Assembly (NCBI RefSeq): GCF_003234655.2
Contig: NZ_CP126271.1
Location: forward strand, 2,170,001-2,234,000
Reading direction: 5' to 3'
Length of the DNA stretch: 64,000 nucleotides
Source of the DNA: Curtobacterium sp. MCLR17_007
Lineage (GTDB): Bacteria; Actinomycetota; Actinomycetes; Actinomycetales; Microbacteriaceae
In this document: piece after piece, positions 42,618 through 53,464 of the stretch
Layout of the letters: each line of letters begins with the position of its first letter
Numbering within the stretch: the first letter of the stretch is position 1
The notes under the pieces: model-generated
The model's database searches: none
What the model saw: only the letters and a program-made list of their open reading frames with translations
What the model was told of the DNA's origin: nothing
Program-made: the position numbers and the translations under genes

Positions 42618-43936
42618 GCCGCGTCCCCGAGGACACCATCAACCGGGGCCTGCCCGGCGAACCACCGCAGCCCGCTCCGCGGACCCGACGGGAGGCCCGG
42701 GAGCGCTACCGGGGCACGGAACGTCGGCAGGCGCGCGGCCTCCCCTCCACCTCCACCGGGGCACGGTCGCTGCGGCAGGCCGCGAAGCCCGGCGCGTCGC
42801 TCGGTGCGGGGCACCTCGGCCTCGGTGCCGCGGTGCTCACCGCGGTCGAGGCCGTCGCCGGCATCGCCCTGTTCCTGTCGAGCTGGGACGACTACACCAT
42901 GCCCTGGCTGCCCGCCGCCGCGTGGATCCTGTTCGTCGTCGCGGCGGTCGGGGTCGGGCTCAGCGTCATGACGTACGGCGAACGACTCACCGGCGTCGCC
43001 TTCGCGCTCATCTGCGTCGTGCTCGCCTGCGTCGTCACGCTCGACTTCATCGGGGTGTGGCCCGAACACGACCTCGCGCACACGGCCAGCGCCTCGATCG
43101 CCGCCGGCTTCGCACTGCTGCCCGTCGCGACCCTGCGCCCCGCCCGCGAGGTCGCTGCCGCGATCACCGTGCTCGGACTCGCGTTCGTCGCGATGTCGAT
43201 CGCCTCGACGCCGATCACGGCGGACACGATCCCCGGGCTCTTCTCGATGCTCGCCCTGGTCGTCGTCCCCCCGTCCGTGGCGATCTTCGTCACCCATCGC
43301 TTCCGCCAGCTCGTCCAACGCGAACTCGACCGCGTGCTGGTGCAGTCGAACATCACCGCACCGCAGTTCGCCGTCGGCATGCTGGCGTCGGACGAGCTCG
43401 CCCGACTCGACCTCGCCGCCGAGAAGCTGCTCGACGCCGTCGCCAACGGCACCGACCCGCTGCCGTTGTCCGACGCCTCCTCCTCGGTCGCGGCGTCGCT
43501 GGCCACCGAACTCCGCCTGCACCTCATCGAGGGACGCCGCGAGACCTGGCTCTACCACGCGATCACCGAGTCCGACCACCTCGGTCGGGCCGTCAGCGTC
43601 GCGGACCCCGGGTCCCTCGCCGGACACCTCTCGCCCGCCCAGCGCGACGGGCTGCTGCAGGCGCTGTGGCAGATGGTCGGCGACGGACGCGGCCTGCAGC
43701 CCGGCGTCCCCGTGGTGTCGGTCACCCTCGGCCCGGTCGGCAGCGACGGGCACCCGGTCACCGACGACACGATGGACGTCCCGATCGTCATCGAGTCCCG
43801 CGGCGTCCCCCGTAGGCGGCTCGGGCCGGCCGCCTGGAGCGGGCTCGCCCGGATCGGCCCGTACACCGACACGATGCGGGACGGCGCGGTGCACATCCAC
43901 GCGCACTGCGTCGTGAACCGGCACCCCACGATGTGA
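42614..43936 (+). CDS. Membrane protein of a two-component operon, kinase-related but lacking an ATPase domain
   Basis: A 440-residue protein. A basic, disordered N-terminus (about 1-70) is followed by five or six helices (about 75-225) and a soluble C-terminal part. That part starts with a helical region (VTHRFRQLVQRELDRVL, LDLAAEKLLDAVANG) recalling a dimerisation domain, but no phosphorylatable His motif and no N/G boxes are visible. I cannot assign a known family. Its position, translationally coupled to the kinase and 99 nt before the regulator, suggests a sensor partner or modulator. Confidence 0.8.
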   Translation: MSRVPEDTINRGLPGEPPQPAPRTRREARERYRGTERRQARGLPSTSTGARSLRQAAKPGASLGAGHLGLGAAVLTAVEAVAGIALFLSSWDDYTMPWLPAAAWILFVVAAVGVGLSVMTYGERLTGVAFALICVVLACVVTLDFIGVWPEHDLAHTASASIAAGFALLPVATLRPAREVAAAITVLGLAFVAMSIASTPITADTIPGLFSMLALVVVPPSVAIFVTHRFRQLVQRELDRVLVQSNITAPQFAVGMLASDELARLDLAAEKLLDAVANGTDPLPLSDASSSVAASLATELRLHLIEGRRETWLYHAITESDHLGRAVSVADPGSLAGHLSPAQRDGLLQALWQMVGDGRGLQPGVPVVSVTLGPVGSDGHPVTDDTMDVPIVIESRGVPRRRLGPAAWSGLARIGPYTDTMRDGAVHIHAHCVVNRHPTM

Positions 43937-44035
43937 CCCGAGCGGCGCGCTTGTCGGACACCCGGACAGCCTGCGCCGTCACCGTGAGCGCGCCACCTAG
44001 GCTCGGCCACGCAGACCACGAGAAAGGACGCCAGC

Positions 44036-44707
44036 ATGGCGACTCCAGAGCAACCGATCCGACTCGCGCTCGTCGACGACCACAAGATGCTCCTCGGCGC
44101 GCTCACCGAGTGGATCCGCGGCGCCGCGGACGACATCACGCTCGTCGCCGCCGTGACGACCTGGCCGGAGCTGCTCACCAGCCCCGCGTTCCCGGTCGAC
44201 GTGGTGCTCCTCGACCTCGACCTCAAGGACTCGATCCCGGTCTCGTTGAAGATCTCGACGCTCAAGACCGCCGGTGTGAAGACCGTCGTCATGAGCACGT
44301 ACTCGGAACCGAACGTCGTCCGCGAGGCCCTGGGCTCCGGCGCGCTCGGGTACCTGGTCAAGAGCGAGGACGCCGACATGATCGTCGAGGCGATCCGCTC
44401 TGCCCAGCGCGGCGAGCAGTACGTCTCCGCCGAGCTCGACCTGGCGATCAACAGCGGTGACGTGGGCGGCGTGCCGAAGCTCAGCGCGCAGGAGCGCCGC
44501 GTCATGGCGCTGTACGGCGGCGGCGAGCCCGTCAAGAGCGTGGCGTACCAGCTCGGGATCTCCGAGGAGACCGCGAAGAGCTACCTCAAGCGCATCCGCG
44601 AGAAGTACCGCGTCGCCGGATTCGACGTCGGCACGAAGGTGGCCTTGCGCAAGCGCGCCATCACCGACGGCATCATCTTCGAGGACGGCAGCCCGCACGG
44701 CCTGTAG
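44036..44707 (+). CDS. Response regulator, NarL/LuxR type
   Basis: A 223-residue regulator. The receiver domain has the acidic pair (VDDH), phospho-acceptor Asp60 in VLLDLDL, Thr/Ser in VMSTYS and Lys in LVKSED. The LuxR-type HTH spans LSAQERRVMALYGGGEPVKS through AKSYLKRIREKYR. AGAAAGGA lies upstream of the ATG. It is the output of the kinase at 41460 and has a 58-bp palindromic terminator behind it. Confidence 0.94.
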   Translation: MATPEQPIRLALVDDHKMLLGALTEWIRGAADDITLVAAVTTWPELLTSPAFPVDVVLLDLDLKDSIPVSLKISTLKTAGVKTVVMSTYSEPNVVREALGSGALGYLVKSEDADMIVEAIRSAQRGEQYVSAELDLAINSGDVGGVPKLSAQERRVMALYGGGEPVKSVAYQLGISEETAKSYLKRIREKYRVAGFDVGTKVALRKRAITDGIIFEDGSPHGL

Positions 44708-44732
44708 CCCGCACGCCCCGGGGAGCACACAG

Positions 44733-44790
44733 CACCACGGAACGGACACAGCACCACGGGATCCCGTGGTGCTGTGTCCGTTCCGTGGTG
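44733..44790. terminator. 58-bp perfect palindrome, bidirectional terminator
   Basis: Every base from 44733 to 44790 pairs with its mirror around GGGA|TCCC. It lies between the convergent response regulator and MFS genes and would terminate both. Confidence 0.85.
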
Positions 44791-44827
44791 GCTGGCGTGC
44801 GCGTGCCCGACCGCACCGTCGATCGCG

Positions 44828-46093
44828 TCAGACGGTGGGGACGGGCGCCGTGATCGGGCCCGTGGACGGGTGCCGACCGGAGGACCGTGCACGCTCGGTG
44901 GACCGACGTTCGACGCCGTAGCTGATCGCGGTCATCCCGACACCGAGCAGCGCGAGCACGATGCCGAGCCACCCCGGGGCCACGAAGCCGAACCCTGCGG
45001 CGATGACCGCACCACCGAGGGCCGCGCCGAGGGAGTTGCCGATGTTGAACGCCGAGTGGTTGAGCGCCGCCGCGATGGTCCGCGCATCCCCCGCCATGTC
45101 CATCAGGCGCGACTGCACCGCCGGCGGGATGGCGGACGAGGTGGCTCCGAGCAGGAAGGCCCCGACGAACACGCCGACGGTCCACTGCGCGGTGAGGACC
45201 ATGAAGAGCAGCGACACGATCAGCGACAGCATGCCGATGTAGATCGTGCGCTTGACACTGCGGTCGGCGAGGTGCCCGCCGAGCACACCGCCGACGACCA
45301 TGCCGAGCCCGACCACCACGAGCACGAGCGGAACGACGGCCTCGGGCAGCCCGGTGACGTTCGTGACGAGCGGCGAGATGTACGAGTAGACGGCGAAGAA
45401 CCCGCCGAACCCGACGGCGCCCAGACCCATCACGAGCCAGACCTGCGGCACGCGGAAGGCGCGGAGCTCACGACCGATCGATGCGCTCTGGTCGCGGGCG
45501 GACCGCGGGACGAACACTGCGACTGCCAGGAAGGTGGCGACGAACAGCACCGCGACCACGCCGTAGGCCACGCGCCACCCGGCGTTCTGACCGACCCAGG
45601 TGATCGCGGGGACGCCCACGACGTTGGCGACGGAGAGTCCGAGCAGCACCATCGCGATGCCCTTGCCGCGCTTGCCCGGGCCCATGATGTCCCCCGCGAC
45701 GATGGACGCGATGCCGAAGTAGGCCCCGTGCGGCAGTCCGGCGACGAAGCGGGCGACGAGCACCAGGCCGAACGAGGGCAGCAGCGCGCTGGCGACCGTG
45801 GCGACGACGAAGCCGACGAGCAGCACGAGCAACAGGCCCTTGCGCGGGAACCGCGCGCTCATCGCGGCGATGGTCGGCGCACCGACGACGACGCCGAGCG
45901 CGTAGGCGCTGACGAGCCATCCGGCGTGCGCGATCCCGGCATCCGGGTCGGCACCGTACTGCGCCGGCAGCAGTGCCTGCGCGATGTTCGGCAGGAGCCC
46001 CATCGCGACGAACTCGGTCGACCCGATGGCGAAGCCACCCAGGGCGAGTGCGGTGATGGCGAGCGCGCGACGCGCCGGCGAGAGCTGGGACAT
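44828..46093 (-). CDS. MFS drug/metabolite exporter (DHA1, AraJ/YdhP-like)
   Basis: A 421-residue, 12-helix transporter. GGFAIGSTEFVAMGLLPNIA at helix 1 and GWLVSAYALGVVVGAPTIAA at helix 2 are typical of DHA1 exporters of the AraJ/YdhP/PbuE group; SARFPRKG is the loop 2-3 motif. Start ATG 46093 is chosen at MSQLSPARRAL; an ATG 15 codons upstream adds an unlikely basic leader. The substrate is unknown. Confidence 0.88.
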   Translation of the reverse strand: MSQLSPARRALAITALALGGFAIGSTEFVAMGLLPNIAQALLPAQYGADPDAGIAHAGWLVSAYALGVVVGAPTIAAMSARFPRKGLLLVLLVGFVVATVASALLPSFGLVLVARFVAGLPHGAYFGIASIVAGDIMGPGKRGKGIAMVLLGLSVANVVGVPAITWVGQNAGWRVAYGVVAVLFVATFLAVAVFVPRSARDQSASIGRELRAFRVPQVWLVMGLGAVGFGGFFAVYSYISPLVTNVTGLPEAVVPLVLVVVGLGMVVGGVLGGHLADRSVKRTIYIGMLSLIVSLLFMVLTAQWTVGVFVGAFLLGATSSAIPPAVQSRLMDMAGDARTIAAALNHSAFNIGNSLGAALGGAVIAAGFGFVAPGWLGIVLALLGVGMTAISYGVERRSTERARSSGRHPSTGPITAPVPTV

Positions 46094-46223
46094 GAGCCTG
46101 GTCTTCGAACGATGGTGGTCGGCTGATCCGCACCGCACCCGTCAGGTCCGGTACCGGCTCAGTGTAGACCGCTCCAACGCATCGGAGGAAGACCTGCTCC
46201 GAATCGATTCGAGTGCCGGGGCG

Positions 46224-46457
46224 TCAGGCCGCGCGACGCTCCGCCGGCTGCTCGGCGACCCGCTGGCCGTCGACCCGCTGTCCATCGACCCGGTGCCCGA
46301 CGACCCGCTGCTCCGGGGACTCGTCGCGGTGGATCCAGCCGACGCCGCACTCGGTGCAGGTCGCCCAGGCGTTGCCGGACGCGGTGTCGCGATCGACGAC
46401 GACCGTCTGCGTCTCGCAGTCGTCGCACCAGCCGTCGTGCATTCCGTCGTGCAGCAT
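46224..46457 (-). CDS. Small zinc-ribbon protein (77 aa)
   Basis: A 77-residue protein with two CxxC knuckles, WCDDCETQTVV and ATCTECGVGWI, about 22 residues apart, forming a zinc ribbon. GAGGAG lies upstream of the ATG at 46457. The C-terminal third is a repeat (HRVDGQRVDGQRVAEQ) encoded by short CGACCCG-containing units, and looks disordered. The target (nucleic acid or protein) is unknown. Confidence 0.7.
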   Translation of the reverse strand: MLHDGMHDGWCDDCETQTVVVDRDTASGNAWATCTECGVGWIHRDESPEQRVVGHRVDGQRVDGQRVAEQPAERRAA

Positions 46458-46562
46458 GCCTGACTCCTCGTCCTGTCAGCGTCACCGCGTGTGACTACCT
46501 GCGGTCATGAGACACCTGACCACCGACATCCCGAGCGACGCGGGCGGCGTGTCGCCGAGGAC

Positions 46563-46877
46563 TCAGGAACCGTCCCCGAGCGCCTGCTCCAGCCGCGCCA
46601 CCTTGCCGTCGAGCTCCCCAGTGTGGCCCGGTCGGATGTCGGCCTTCAGCACCAGCGACACCCGCGTGCCGTACGCGCCGACGGCCTCGGTCGCGCGCTT
46701 CACGACGTCCATCACCGCGTCCCAGTCGCCCTCGACCTCGGTGAACATCGACGACGTGCGGTTGGGCAGCCCGGACTCGCGGACGACACGGACGGCAGCG
46801 GCGACGGCGTCGTGCACGGACCCGTCCGACTGCGCGGAGGGACCACCGGACGGAGCGACGGAGAAGGCGACGATCAT
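46563..46877 (-). CDS. MTH1187-family thiamine-binding protein
   Basis: A 104-residue protein of the MTH1187/YkoF (DUF77) family. It shows the family pattern MIVAFSVAPSGG, VRESGLPNRTSSMFTEVEGD and VSLVLKADIRPGH. Family members form tetramers that bind thiamine-like ligands. The ATG overlaps the upstream membrane-protein stop as ATGA. Confidence 0.86.
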   Translation of the reverse strand: MIVAFSVAPSGGPSAQSDGSVHDAVAAAVRVVRESGLPNRTSSMFTEVEGDWDAVMDVVKRATEAVGAYGTRVSLVLKADIRPGHTGELDGKVARLEQALGDGS

Positions 46878-48148
46878 GCGCCCATCCTGCCCCGCGGCAC
46901 CCCGGCGCGCGCACCGACGGCGTTGTCCGTGCCACCCGTCCGTTGCCCGGCGAGCCCCAGCCGTACCACCGTGACGATGGCCCAGACCAGCACACCGACC
47001 TCGAGGGCGTTGCGGATCGTCAGCACCACGAGGATCCAGGGCTGCACGGTGAGCACCTGGTCGTAGTAACCGGGGTAGACCACCTGGGTCAGCAGCGCCA
47101 TCGGCAGCGCAGCGACCGCCACCGGCAGGAAGCGACGAGCGCTCCCCCGCCCCGCGACCAGCCCCCACACGATCGGCACCGCGAACCACCCGACGTACTG
47201 CGGCGACCCGACCTTGTTCGTCGCGACGAGCGCCGCGACGAGCACCAGCGCGAGCACCGGAGCCACGTCCGCGCGACGGGCGCCGCGTCCGACCGCCCAA
47301 GCCGCCAGCCCCACCCCGCCGAGCACCACGACGGCCATCAGCGGCGTCGAGAGCGCCGCGGCCAGGTGCGTGCCGGTCCCCGAGACCTCGAACGTCAGGA
47401 TGCCGGTGTCGTAGTAGACCGCCGCACCGGGCACGTGCGCGGCGGCCGCCCACATGAACGGCGTCGCGAGCGGCGACTCGATCTGGAGCGCACGACCGGA
47501 CTGCTGGCCGACGAACGACAGCAGGAACGTCGCCCCGCCGAACAGCACGTCGACCAGGACGACGATCGCGGTGACGGTCAAGGCCCCGACGACCACGCCG
47601 CGACGGTGGCCGCGCCGCAGCACCAGCAGCACGCCGACGAGCGCCGCCGGCCACACCTTGACCCAGGCGGCGACGGTGAACACGGCGGAGGCCACGGCGG
47701 GCCGGGTCGCGACGAAGCACACACCGACCATCGCGACGGCCGTCGCCACGGTGTCGATCCGCCCCAGCCCGATCGGGCCGAGCGCGAGCAGGAACACCAG
47801 CCACCACCAGACGACACGCACGCCGAGCGCGCGGAACCGCCAGAGGAACAGGCAGGCCACCGCGTCGAGCACGACCATCAGCGCGAGCCACCCGGTGGCG
47901 ATGTGCTCGACGCCGCCGATCGCCGCCGCGGCCATCGGCAGGAGCGCGAGGATCGGGTAGACCCAGGCGGTGTCGGTGCCGACCCAGACGTGGTCGGTCA
48001 ACCCGGTCGCGATCCACCGTCGGTAGGTGATCTCGACGTCGCCGATCGGCTGGTTGGGCATCGTGGTGGCGAGCCACCAGAGCACGGCGTGGACAGCCAG
48101 GAAGGCGACCGTGGCACCGACGGGTGCGAACCACCTGGACTGCTGCAC
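46874..48148 (-). CDS. GT87-type membrane glycosyltransferase (DUF2029-like)
   Basis: A 424-residue protein with about 11 helices, beginning APVGATVAFLAVHAVLWWLATT. A polar outer loop after helix 1 contains DVEITYRRWI, including the acidic residue expected for a C-type polyprenyl-phosphate-mannose transferase, and KVWPAALVG and YVGWF fit the GT87 family. It likely adds sugars from polyprenyl donors to wall glycolipids; acceptor unknown. GTG 48148 is the start. It overlaps the thiamine-binding gene by 4 nt. Confidence 0.8.
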   Translation of the reverse strand: MQQSRWFAPVGATVAFLAVHAVLWWLATTMPNQPIGDVEITYRRWIATGLTDHVWVGTDTAWVYPILALLPMAAAAIGGVEHIATGWLALMVVLDAVACLFLWRFRALGVRVVWWWLVFLLALGPIGLGRIDTVATAVAMVGVCFVATRPAVASAVFTVAAWVKVWPAALVGVLLVLRRGHRRGVVVGALTVTAIVVLVDVLFGGATFLLSFVGQQSGRALQIESPLATPFMWAAAAHVPGAAVYYDTGILTFEVSGTGTHLAAALSTPLMAVVVLGGVGLAAWAVGRGARRADVAPVLALVLVAALVATNKVGSPQYVGWFAVPIVWGLVAGRGSARRFLPVAVAALPMALLTQVVYPGYYDQVLTVQPWILVVLTIRNALEVGVLVWAIVTVVRLGLAGQRTGGTDNAVGARAGVPRGRMGA

Positions 48149-48236
48149 CGGACGAGCGTACCGGCCCGGCGCACCGGACGGACTGGAGGCGCGGTGCCAG
48201 CCGGCACCGAGCCTCCTGTCCCGCAGGCCGTCACGA

Positions 48237-49127
48237 TCAGGGCTGCGATCCGCCCTCGGACGCCGACCAGACGCGGACCCAGTCGATCTCGAGGTTGCCC
48301 GGTGCTCCGTGGTCGCCGATCTGGAACATGTACCGGTGGGCCGTCGTCGGGACGTACTGCGTGTCCGCGAAGACGAGCGCACCGTCGACGTAGTACTCGA
48401 CCGACTTCCCGGGGACCCACACGGTCGTGTACGTGTGCCACTTCCGCCAGGTCGCCGTGGTGTGCAGACCGTTGGCGCGTCGTTCCAGGCCGGGGACCAT
48501 CGCGTGGCTGAACGCGCCGACGGTGCCCTGGAACGTGCCTTCCGGGAAGTCGAGTTCGCCCTCCGACCACACGTTCGACGTCGGCCACAGCATGAAGGCG
48601 GCACCGTTGCCGTCGCCACCGCTGGCCCGGGCACGGACGCTGAAGGTCCCGCCGACGTGCGACCAGGCGCCCTCGCGGGTGCCGAAGGTGCCGGCCGCGC
48701 CGCGGGTGCCGTCCATCGCGACGTCCATCACACCGTCGTGCGCGCTGATCACGTCACCTGACCAGTACTTGCCGCTCATGCCGTCCGGGTACGGCTGCCA
48801 GGCGTCCGCGTAGGTCGCGGCGAAGGGGCCGCCCGCGGCTGCCGGGGTGTCGAAGTCCTCGGAGAACGACGGCGCCGTGGTGGGTGCGGCCAGCGTCCGG
48901 CTCGACGTGGGGTGCGACACGGACGGGGAGGGCGACGGCAGCCCGTCGACCGTGGGGCGGGCGTCGGCGGTGGTGACCGATCCCAGGGTCACGCCGGCGG
49001 CGACGACCGCGGCCGTCACGAGCAGGAAGCGCGAGGTCCGCAGGGGTCGTCGGGGCGCCCGTCGCGTCGGTGCGGTGGGGCGGTCGTCGTCGTCGTCGTC
49101 GACGACGATGTCGTGTGCATCCTGCAT
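48237..49127 (-). CDS. Glycoside hydrolase family 16 protein
   Basis: A 296-residue secreted or membrane-anchored glucanase-type enzyme. A cytoplasmic leader with six Asp in a row (a GAC repeat) and basic residues precedes a helix (FLLVTAAVVAAGVTLGS). After a Pro/Ser linker comes the GH16 jelly roll with the catalytic ELDFPEG (ExDxxE: nucleophile and acid/base) and WHTYTTVWVPGKSVEYYVDG. It may cut beta-1,3/1,4-glucans or related plant or wall polysaccharides. Confidence 0.88.
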   Translation of the reverse strand: MQDAHDIVVDDDDDDRPTAPTRRAPRRPLRTSRFLLVTAAVVAAGVTLGSVTTADARPTVDGLPSPSPSVSHPTSSRTLAAPTTAPSFSEDFDTPAAAGGPFAATYADAWQPYPDGMSGKYWSGDVISAHDGVMDVAMDGTRGAAGTFGTREGAWSHVGGTFSVRARASGGDGNGAAFMLWPTSNVWSEGELDFPEGTFQGTVGAFSHAMVPGLERRANGLHTTATWRKWHTYTTVWVPGKSVEYYVDGALVFADTQYVPTTAHRYMFQIGDHGAPGNLEIDWVRVWSASEGGSQP

Positions 49128-49351
49128 GGTGACTGGTTCGCTTCCCGAGAGCGCAACCGGGTCCCTGATTCGAGCCGGCGTCGTCCCTCGGAACCTGTCT
49201 AACCGTCCACGCGGACTCCCACGAGGTCCCCGCACCCCGGTGGCGGGATCGATGCGGGCTCCCGCGTGCGATGCGTGTTCCCGCGACGGGTGTCAGGCGG
49301 GTGCGCTGTCGGTGCATGCCCCGACCTCAGGCGAGACCGTCCGGTCGGGCG

Positions 49352-50197
49352 TCAGGCGGGGGCGTCACCCGACGTCACCAGGTCACGGACGACCCCGGGC
49401 AGCGTCTCGATCAGTGCCGTCATCGTGAAGGGCCCCCCGCCCGACGCACGACGAGCCGCCGTCCCGTGCACGACCGCAGCCGCGGCGGCGAGGTGCGCGA
49501 GGTCGGCCGGCGTCGGCTGTCCCCGGCCGGCCCGCGTGGCGACCAGCGCTCCGAGCACCCCACCGAGCACGTCCCCGGCCCCGGCCGCGGCCAGCCACGG
49601 GGTCGCGGAGGACGCGACGAGCCGCACCGCACCGTCGGGGGTCACGACGTGGGTCCGCTCGCCCTTGAGCAGCACGACGCTGCCCGTCTGCTCCGCTGCC
49701 CGGAGCGCCGAGCCCTCGGGGTCGTCCTCGACGCGCTCGCGGTCGACGCCGAGCACGCCGGCGAGCTCCCCCGCGTGCGGTGTCAGGACCGCGAGCGGAC
49801 CAAGGTCGACGAGCGGGATCGCACCCGCGTCGACGACCACGGGCACGCCGTCGTCCGAGGCGTGCCGGAAGGCGTCGGCGGTGCTGTCCGCCAGCTCGTC
49901 GAGCGACTGCGCCGAGATGCCCGACCCGACCAGCCAGGCCTGGACCCGACCGACCCCGGACACCACCTCGGGTCGACGGGCGAGGACGAAGTCCGTCGCG
50001 CGGTCGGGTCCGACGTACCGGACCATGCCGACGCCGGTGTGGACTGCGGCGTCCACCCCCATGACCGCAGCGCCCGGGTAGCGGTCCGACCCCGTCGCCA
50101 CCCCGAGGACTCCCCGACGGTACTTCGTCGACTCGCCGACGGGCGCGGTCGCCCAGGCGGCGGCATCGGACACGGAGAAGGGCACGAAGTCGTTCAT
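49352..50197 (-). CDS. nnrD: ADP-dependent NAD(P)H-hydrate dehydratase
   Basis: A 281-residue ribokinase-like enzyme that repairs hydrated NAD(P)H. Features are KYRRGVLGVATGSDRYPGAA, LTPHAGELAGVLG, VVLLKGERT and the AGAGDVLGG nucleotide/active-site motif. It is the stand-alone dehydratase; the epimerase domain (NnrE) often fused to it is not present. ATG 50197 is 24 nt from the divergent HAD gene. Confidence 0.93.
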   Translation of the reverse strand: MNDFVPFSVSDAAAWATAPVGESTKYRRGVLGVATGSDRYPGAAVMGVDAAVHTGVGMVRYVGPDRATDFVLARRPEVVSGVGRVQAWLVGSGISAQSLDELADSTADAFRHASDDGVPVVVDAGAIPLVDLGPLAVLTPHAGELAGVLGVDRERVEDDPEGSALRAAEQTGSVVLLKGERTHVVTPDGAVRLVASSATPWLAAAGAGDVLGGVLGALVATRAGRGQPTPADLAHLAAAAAVVHGTAARRASGGGPFTMTALIETLPGVVRDLVTSGDAPA

Positions 50198-50221
50198 CGA
50201 CCCCACGTTACGGTGGAGCGC

Positions 50222-50863
50222 ATGAGCCTGTCCCTGCCCGGTCGTGTCGTCGTCTTCGACTACGGCGAGGTGATCAGCCGCACGCCGGTCGCCGCCCGCG
50301 AGGCCCTGGTGCGGGCGACCGGGCTCAGCGCGGACGAGCTCTTCCCCGTCTACCAGGAGCTGCGCCACGACCTGGACCGCGGCGACCTGTCGGTGCTGGA
50401 GTACTGGCGCGCGATCGGGGCCCGGACCGGCCGCAGCTGGAGCGTCAGCGAGGTCCACCGGCTCTGGGCGCTCGACTACACCGGCTGGTTCGAGGTGGAC
50501 CCCGACGTCCTCGACCTGGTCGAGGAGCTGCACGACGCCGGCACCCGGCTCGCGCTGCTGTCGAACGCCGGCTTCGACTTCGGCGACCCGTACCGGCGGT
50601 CGCCGATGGGCTCGCTGTTCGAGACCGTCGTCGTCAGCGCCGAGGAGCACGTCCTGAAGCCCGACCCGTCCATCTACCGCGTCACGTGCGACCGGCTGGG
50701 AATCACGCCGTCGCAGATGGTGTTCGTGGACAACAGGGCCGAGAACGCCGCCGGCGCGGAAGCGATCGGGGCGGTCGGCCTCCACCACACGTCGCCCGAC
50801 CTGCTCCGGACCGCCCTGGAGGAGCTGGCGGCGGCCGCACCCCACGAAGGAGCCACCGCGTGA
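50222..50863 (+). CDS. HAD-superfamily hydrolase (subfamily IA)
   Basis: A 213-residue HAD protein. Motif I is FDYGEV with Asp13 as nucleophile but Gly in place of the second Asp, as in the YihX and epoxide-hydrolase N-terminal type. Motif II is LLSNAGF, Lys is in KPDPSIY, and motif IV is VFVDNRAEN. DxG members may be weaker or differently specific phosphatases. The stop overlaps the next GTG (GTGA). Confidence 0.87.
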   Translation: MSLSLPGRVVVFDYGEVISRTPVAAREALVRATGLSADELFPVYQELRHDLDRGDLSVLEYWRAIGARTGRSWSVSEVHRLWALDYTGWFEVDPDVLDLVEELHDAGTRLALLSNAGFDFGDPYRRSPMGSLFETVVVSAEEHVLKPDPSIYRVTCDRLGITPSQMVFVDNRAENAAGAEAIGAVGLHHTSPDLLRTALEELAAAAPHEGATA

Positions 50864-51948
50864 CGCACGCCCTGTTCGACCCGATCACCGTCCGTGACCT
50901 GACCGTCCGCAACCGCATCTGGGTCAGCCCGATGTGCCAGTACTCTGCCGAGCGGCAGGACGGCGTCCCGACGCCGTGGCACCTGGTGCACCTGGGTGGG
51001 TTCGCCAAGGGCGGCGCCGGAGCCGTCGTCGTCGAGGCGACCGGCGTCGTGCCCGAGGGCCGGATCAGCCCGCAGGACCTCGGCCTGTGGAACGACGAGC
51101 AGCGCGACGCGTTCCGGCCGATCGTCGACTTCATCCACTCCCAGGGCGCCGCGGCCGGAGTCCAGCTCGCACACGCCGGGCGCAAGGCGTCGACGTACCG
51201 CCCCTGGTCGTCGACGCAGGGCTCGGTCCCGGTCGAGGACGGCGGCTGGACCACCGTCGCCCCGTCCGCCGTCGCATTCGACGGGTACGCCGAACCCCGC
51301 GAGCTCACGACCGAGGACATCCGCCTCGTCGCCCTCGGCTTCGCGGCAGCGGCACGCCGCGCGATCGAGGCCGGCTTCGACCTGGTCGAGATCCACGCGG
51401 CGCACGGGTACCTGCTGCACCAGTTCCTCTCACCGCTGAGCAACCACCGCACCGACGACTTCGGCGGGTCCCTCGAACACCGCGCACAGGCCCTGCTCGA
51501 CGTGGTCGACGCCGTCCGTGCCGAGGTCGGCGAGGGCTTCCCCGTGGTCGTCCGCTTCTCGGCCACCGACTGGACCGAGGGCGGGCTGACGCTCGACGAG
51601 GTCGTCCAGGTCGCGCGCTGGGCCGGCGAGCACGGCGCCGACCTCGCCGACGTCTCGACGGGCGGCAACGTGGCGAGCGCGCCGATCCCGGTCGGCCCCG
51701 GCTACCAGGTCCCGTTCGCCGCGGCGGTCAAGCGCGAGGCGGGCATCGGCACGATCGCCGTCGGCATGATCTCGGAGGCCTTCCAGGCGGAGCAGATCGT
51801 GGCGACCGGGCAGGCCGACGTCGTGATGGTCGGCCGCGAGTTCCTGCGTGACCCGGGGTTCCCCCTCCGTGCCGCCCGCGAGCTCAACGTCGCGATCGAC
51901 TACGAGCCCCAGCAGTACCATCGAGCATCCGTCACGAAGCAGGGCTGA
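50860..51948 (+). CDS. Old yellow enzyme family NADH:flavin oxidoreductase (YqjM-like)
   Basis: A 362-residue FMN TIM-barrel ene-reductase. RNRIWVSPMCQYSA (with the YqjM-type Cys), PTPWHLVHLGGFAKGGAGAVV, QLAHAGRKAS, EIHAAHGYLLHQFLSPLSN (substrate His) and VMVGREFLRDP are all present. It reduces activated C=C bonds with NAD(P)H, often as detoxification. It is translationally coupled to the HAD gene. Confidence 0.93.
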   Translation: MTHALFDPITVRDLTVRNRIWVSPMCQYSAERQDGVPTPWHLVHLGGFAKGGAGAVVVEATGVVPEGRISPQDLGLWNDEQRDAFRPIVDFIHSQGAAAGVQLAHAGRKASTYRPWSSTQGSVPVEDGGWTTVAPSAVAFDGYAEPRELTTEDIRLVALGFAAAARRAIEAGFDLVEIHAAHGYLLHQFLSPLSNHRTDDFGGSLEHRAQALLDVVDAVRAEVGEGFPVVVRFSATDWTEGGLTLDEVVQVARWAGEHGADLADVSTGGNVASAPIPVGPGYQVPFAAAVKREAGIGTIAVGMISEAFQAEQIVATGQADVVMVGREFLRDPGFPLRAARELNVAIDYEPQQYHRASVTKQG

Positions 51949-52081
51949 TTCCCGGAGTTCCGGGGAAGCCCTGCGGTACGATCGTGAGCACTGTGGACGA
52001 TCCTCCGAATCCTTCTTCGCCTCACTCATCCGCCGCTCACTCGGTGAGCTGCTCTGACTCACTGCGCCTGCACCCCGACGG

Positions 52082-53460
<1,379 letters not shown>

Positions 53461-53464
<4 letters not shown>

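Noticed and set aside
49128..49351. Open frame extending the GH16 protein N-terminally to 49235
   Set aside because: The residues before MQDAHD are Arg/Pro-rich and no ribosome site supports the longer start; the gap otherwise shows nothing clear.
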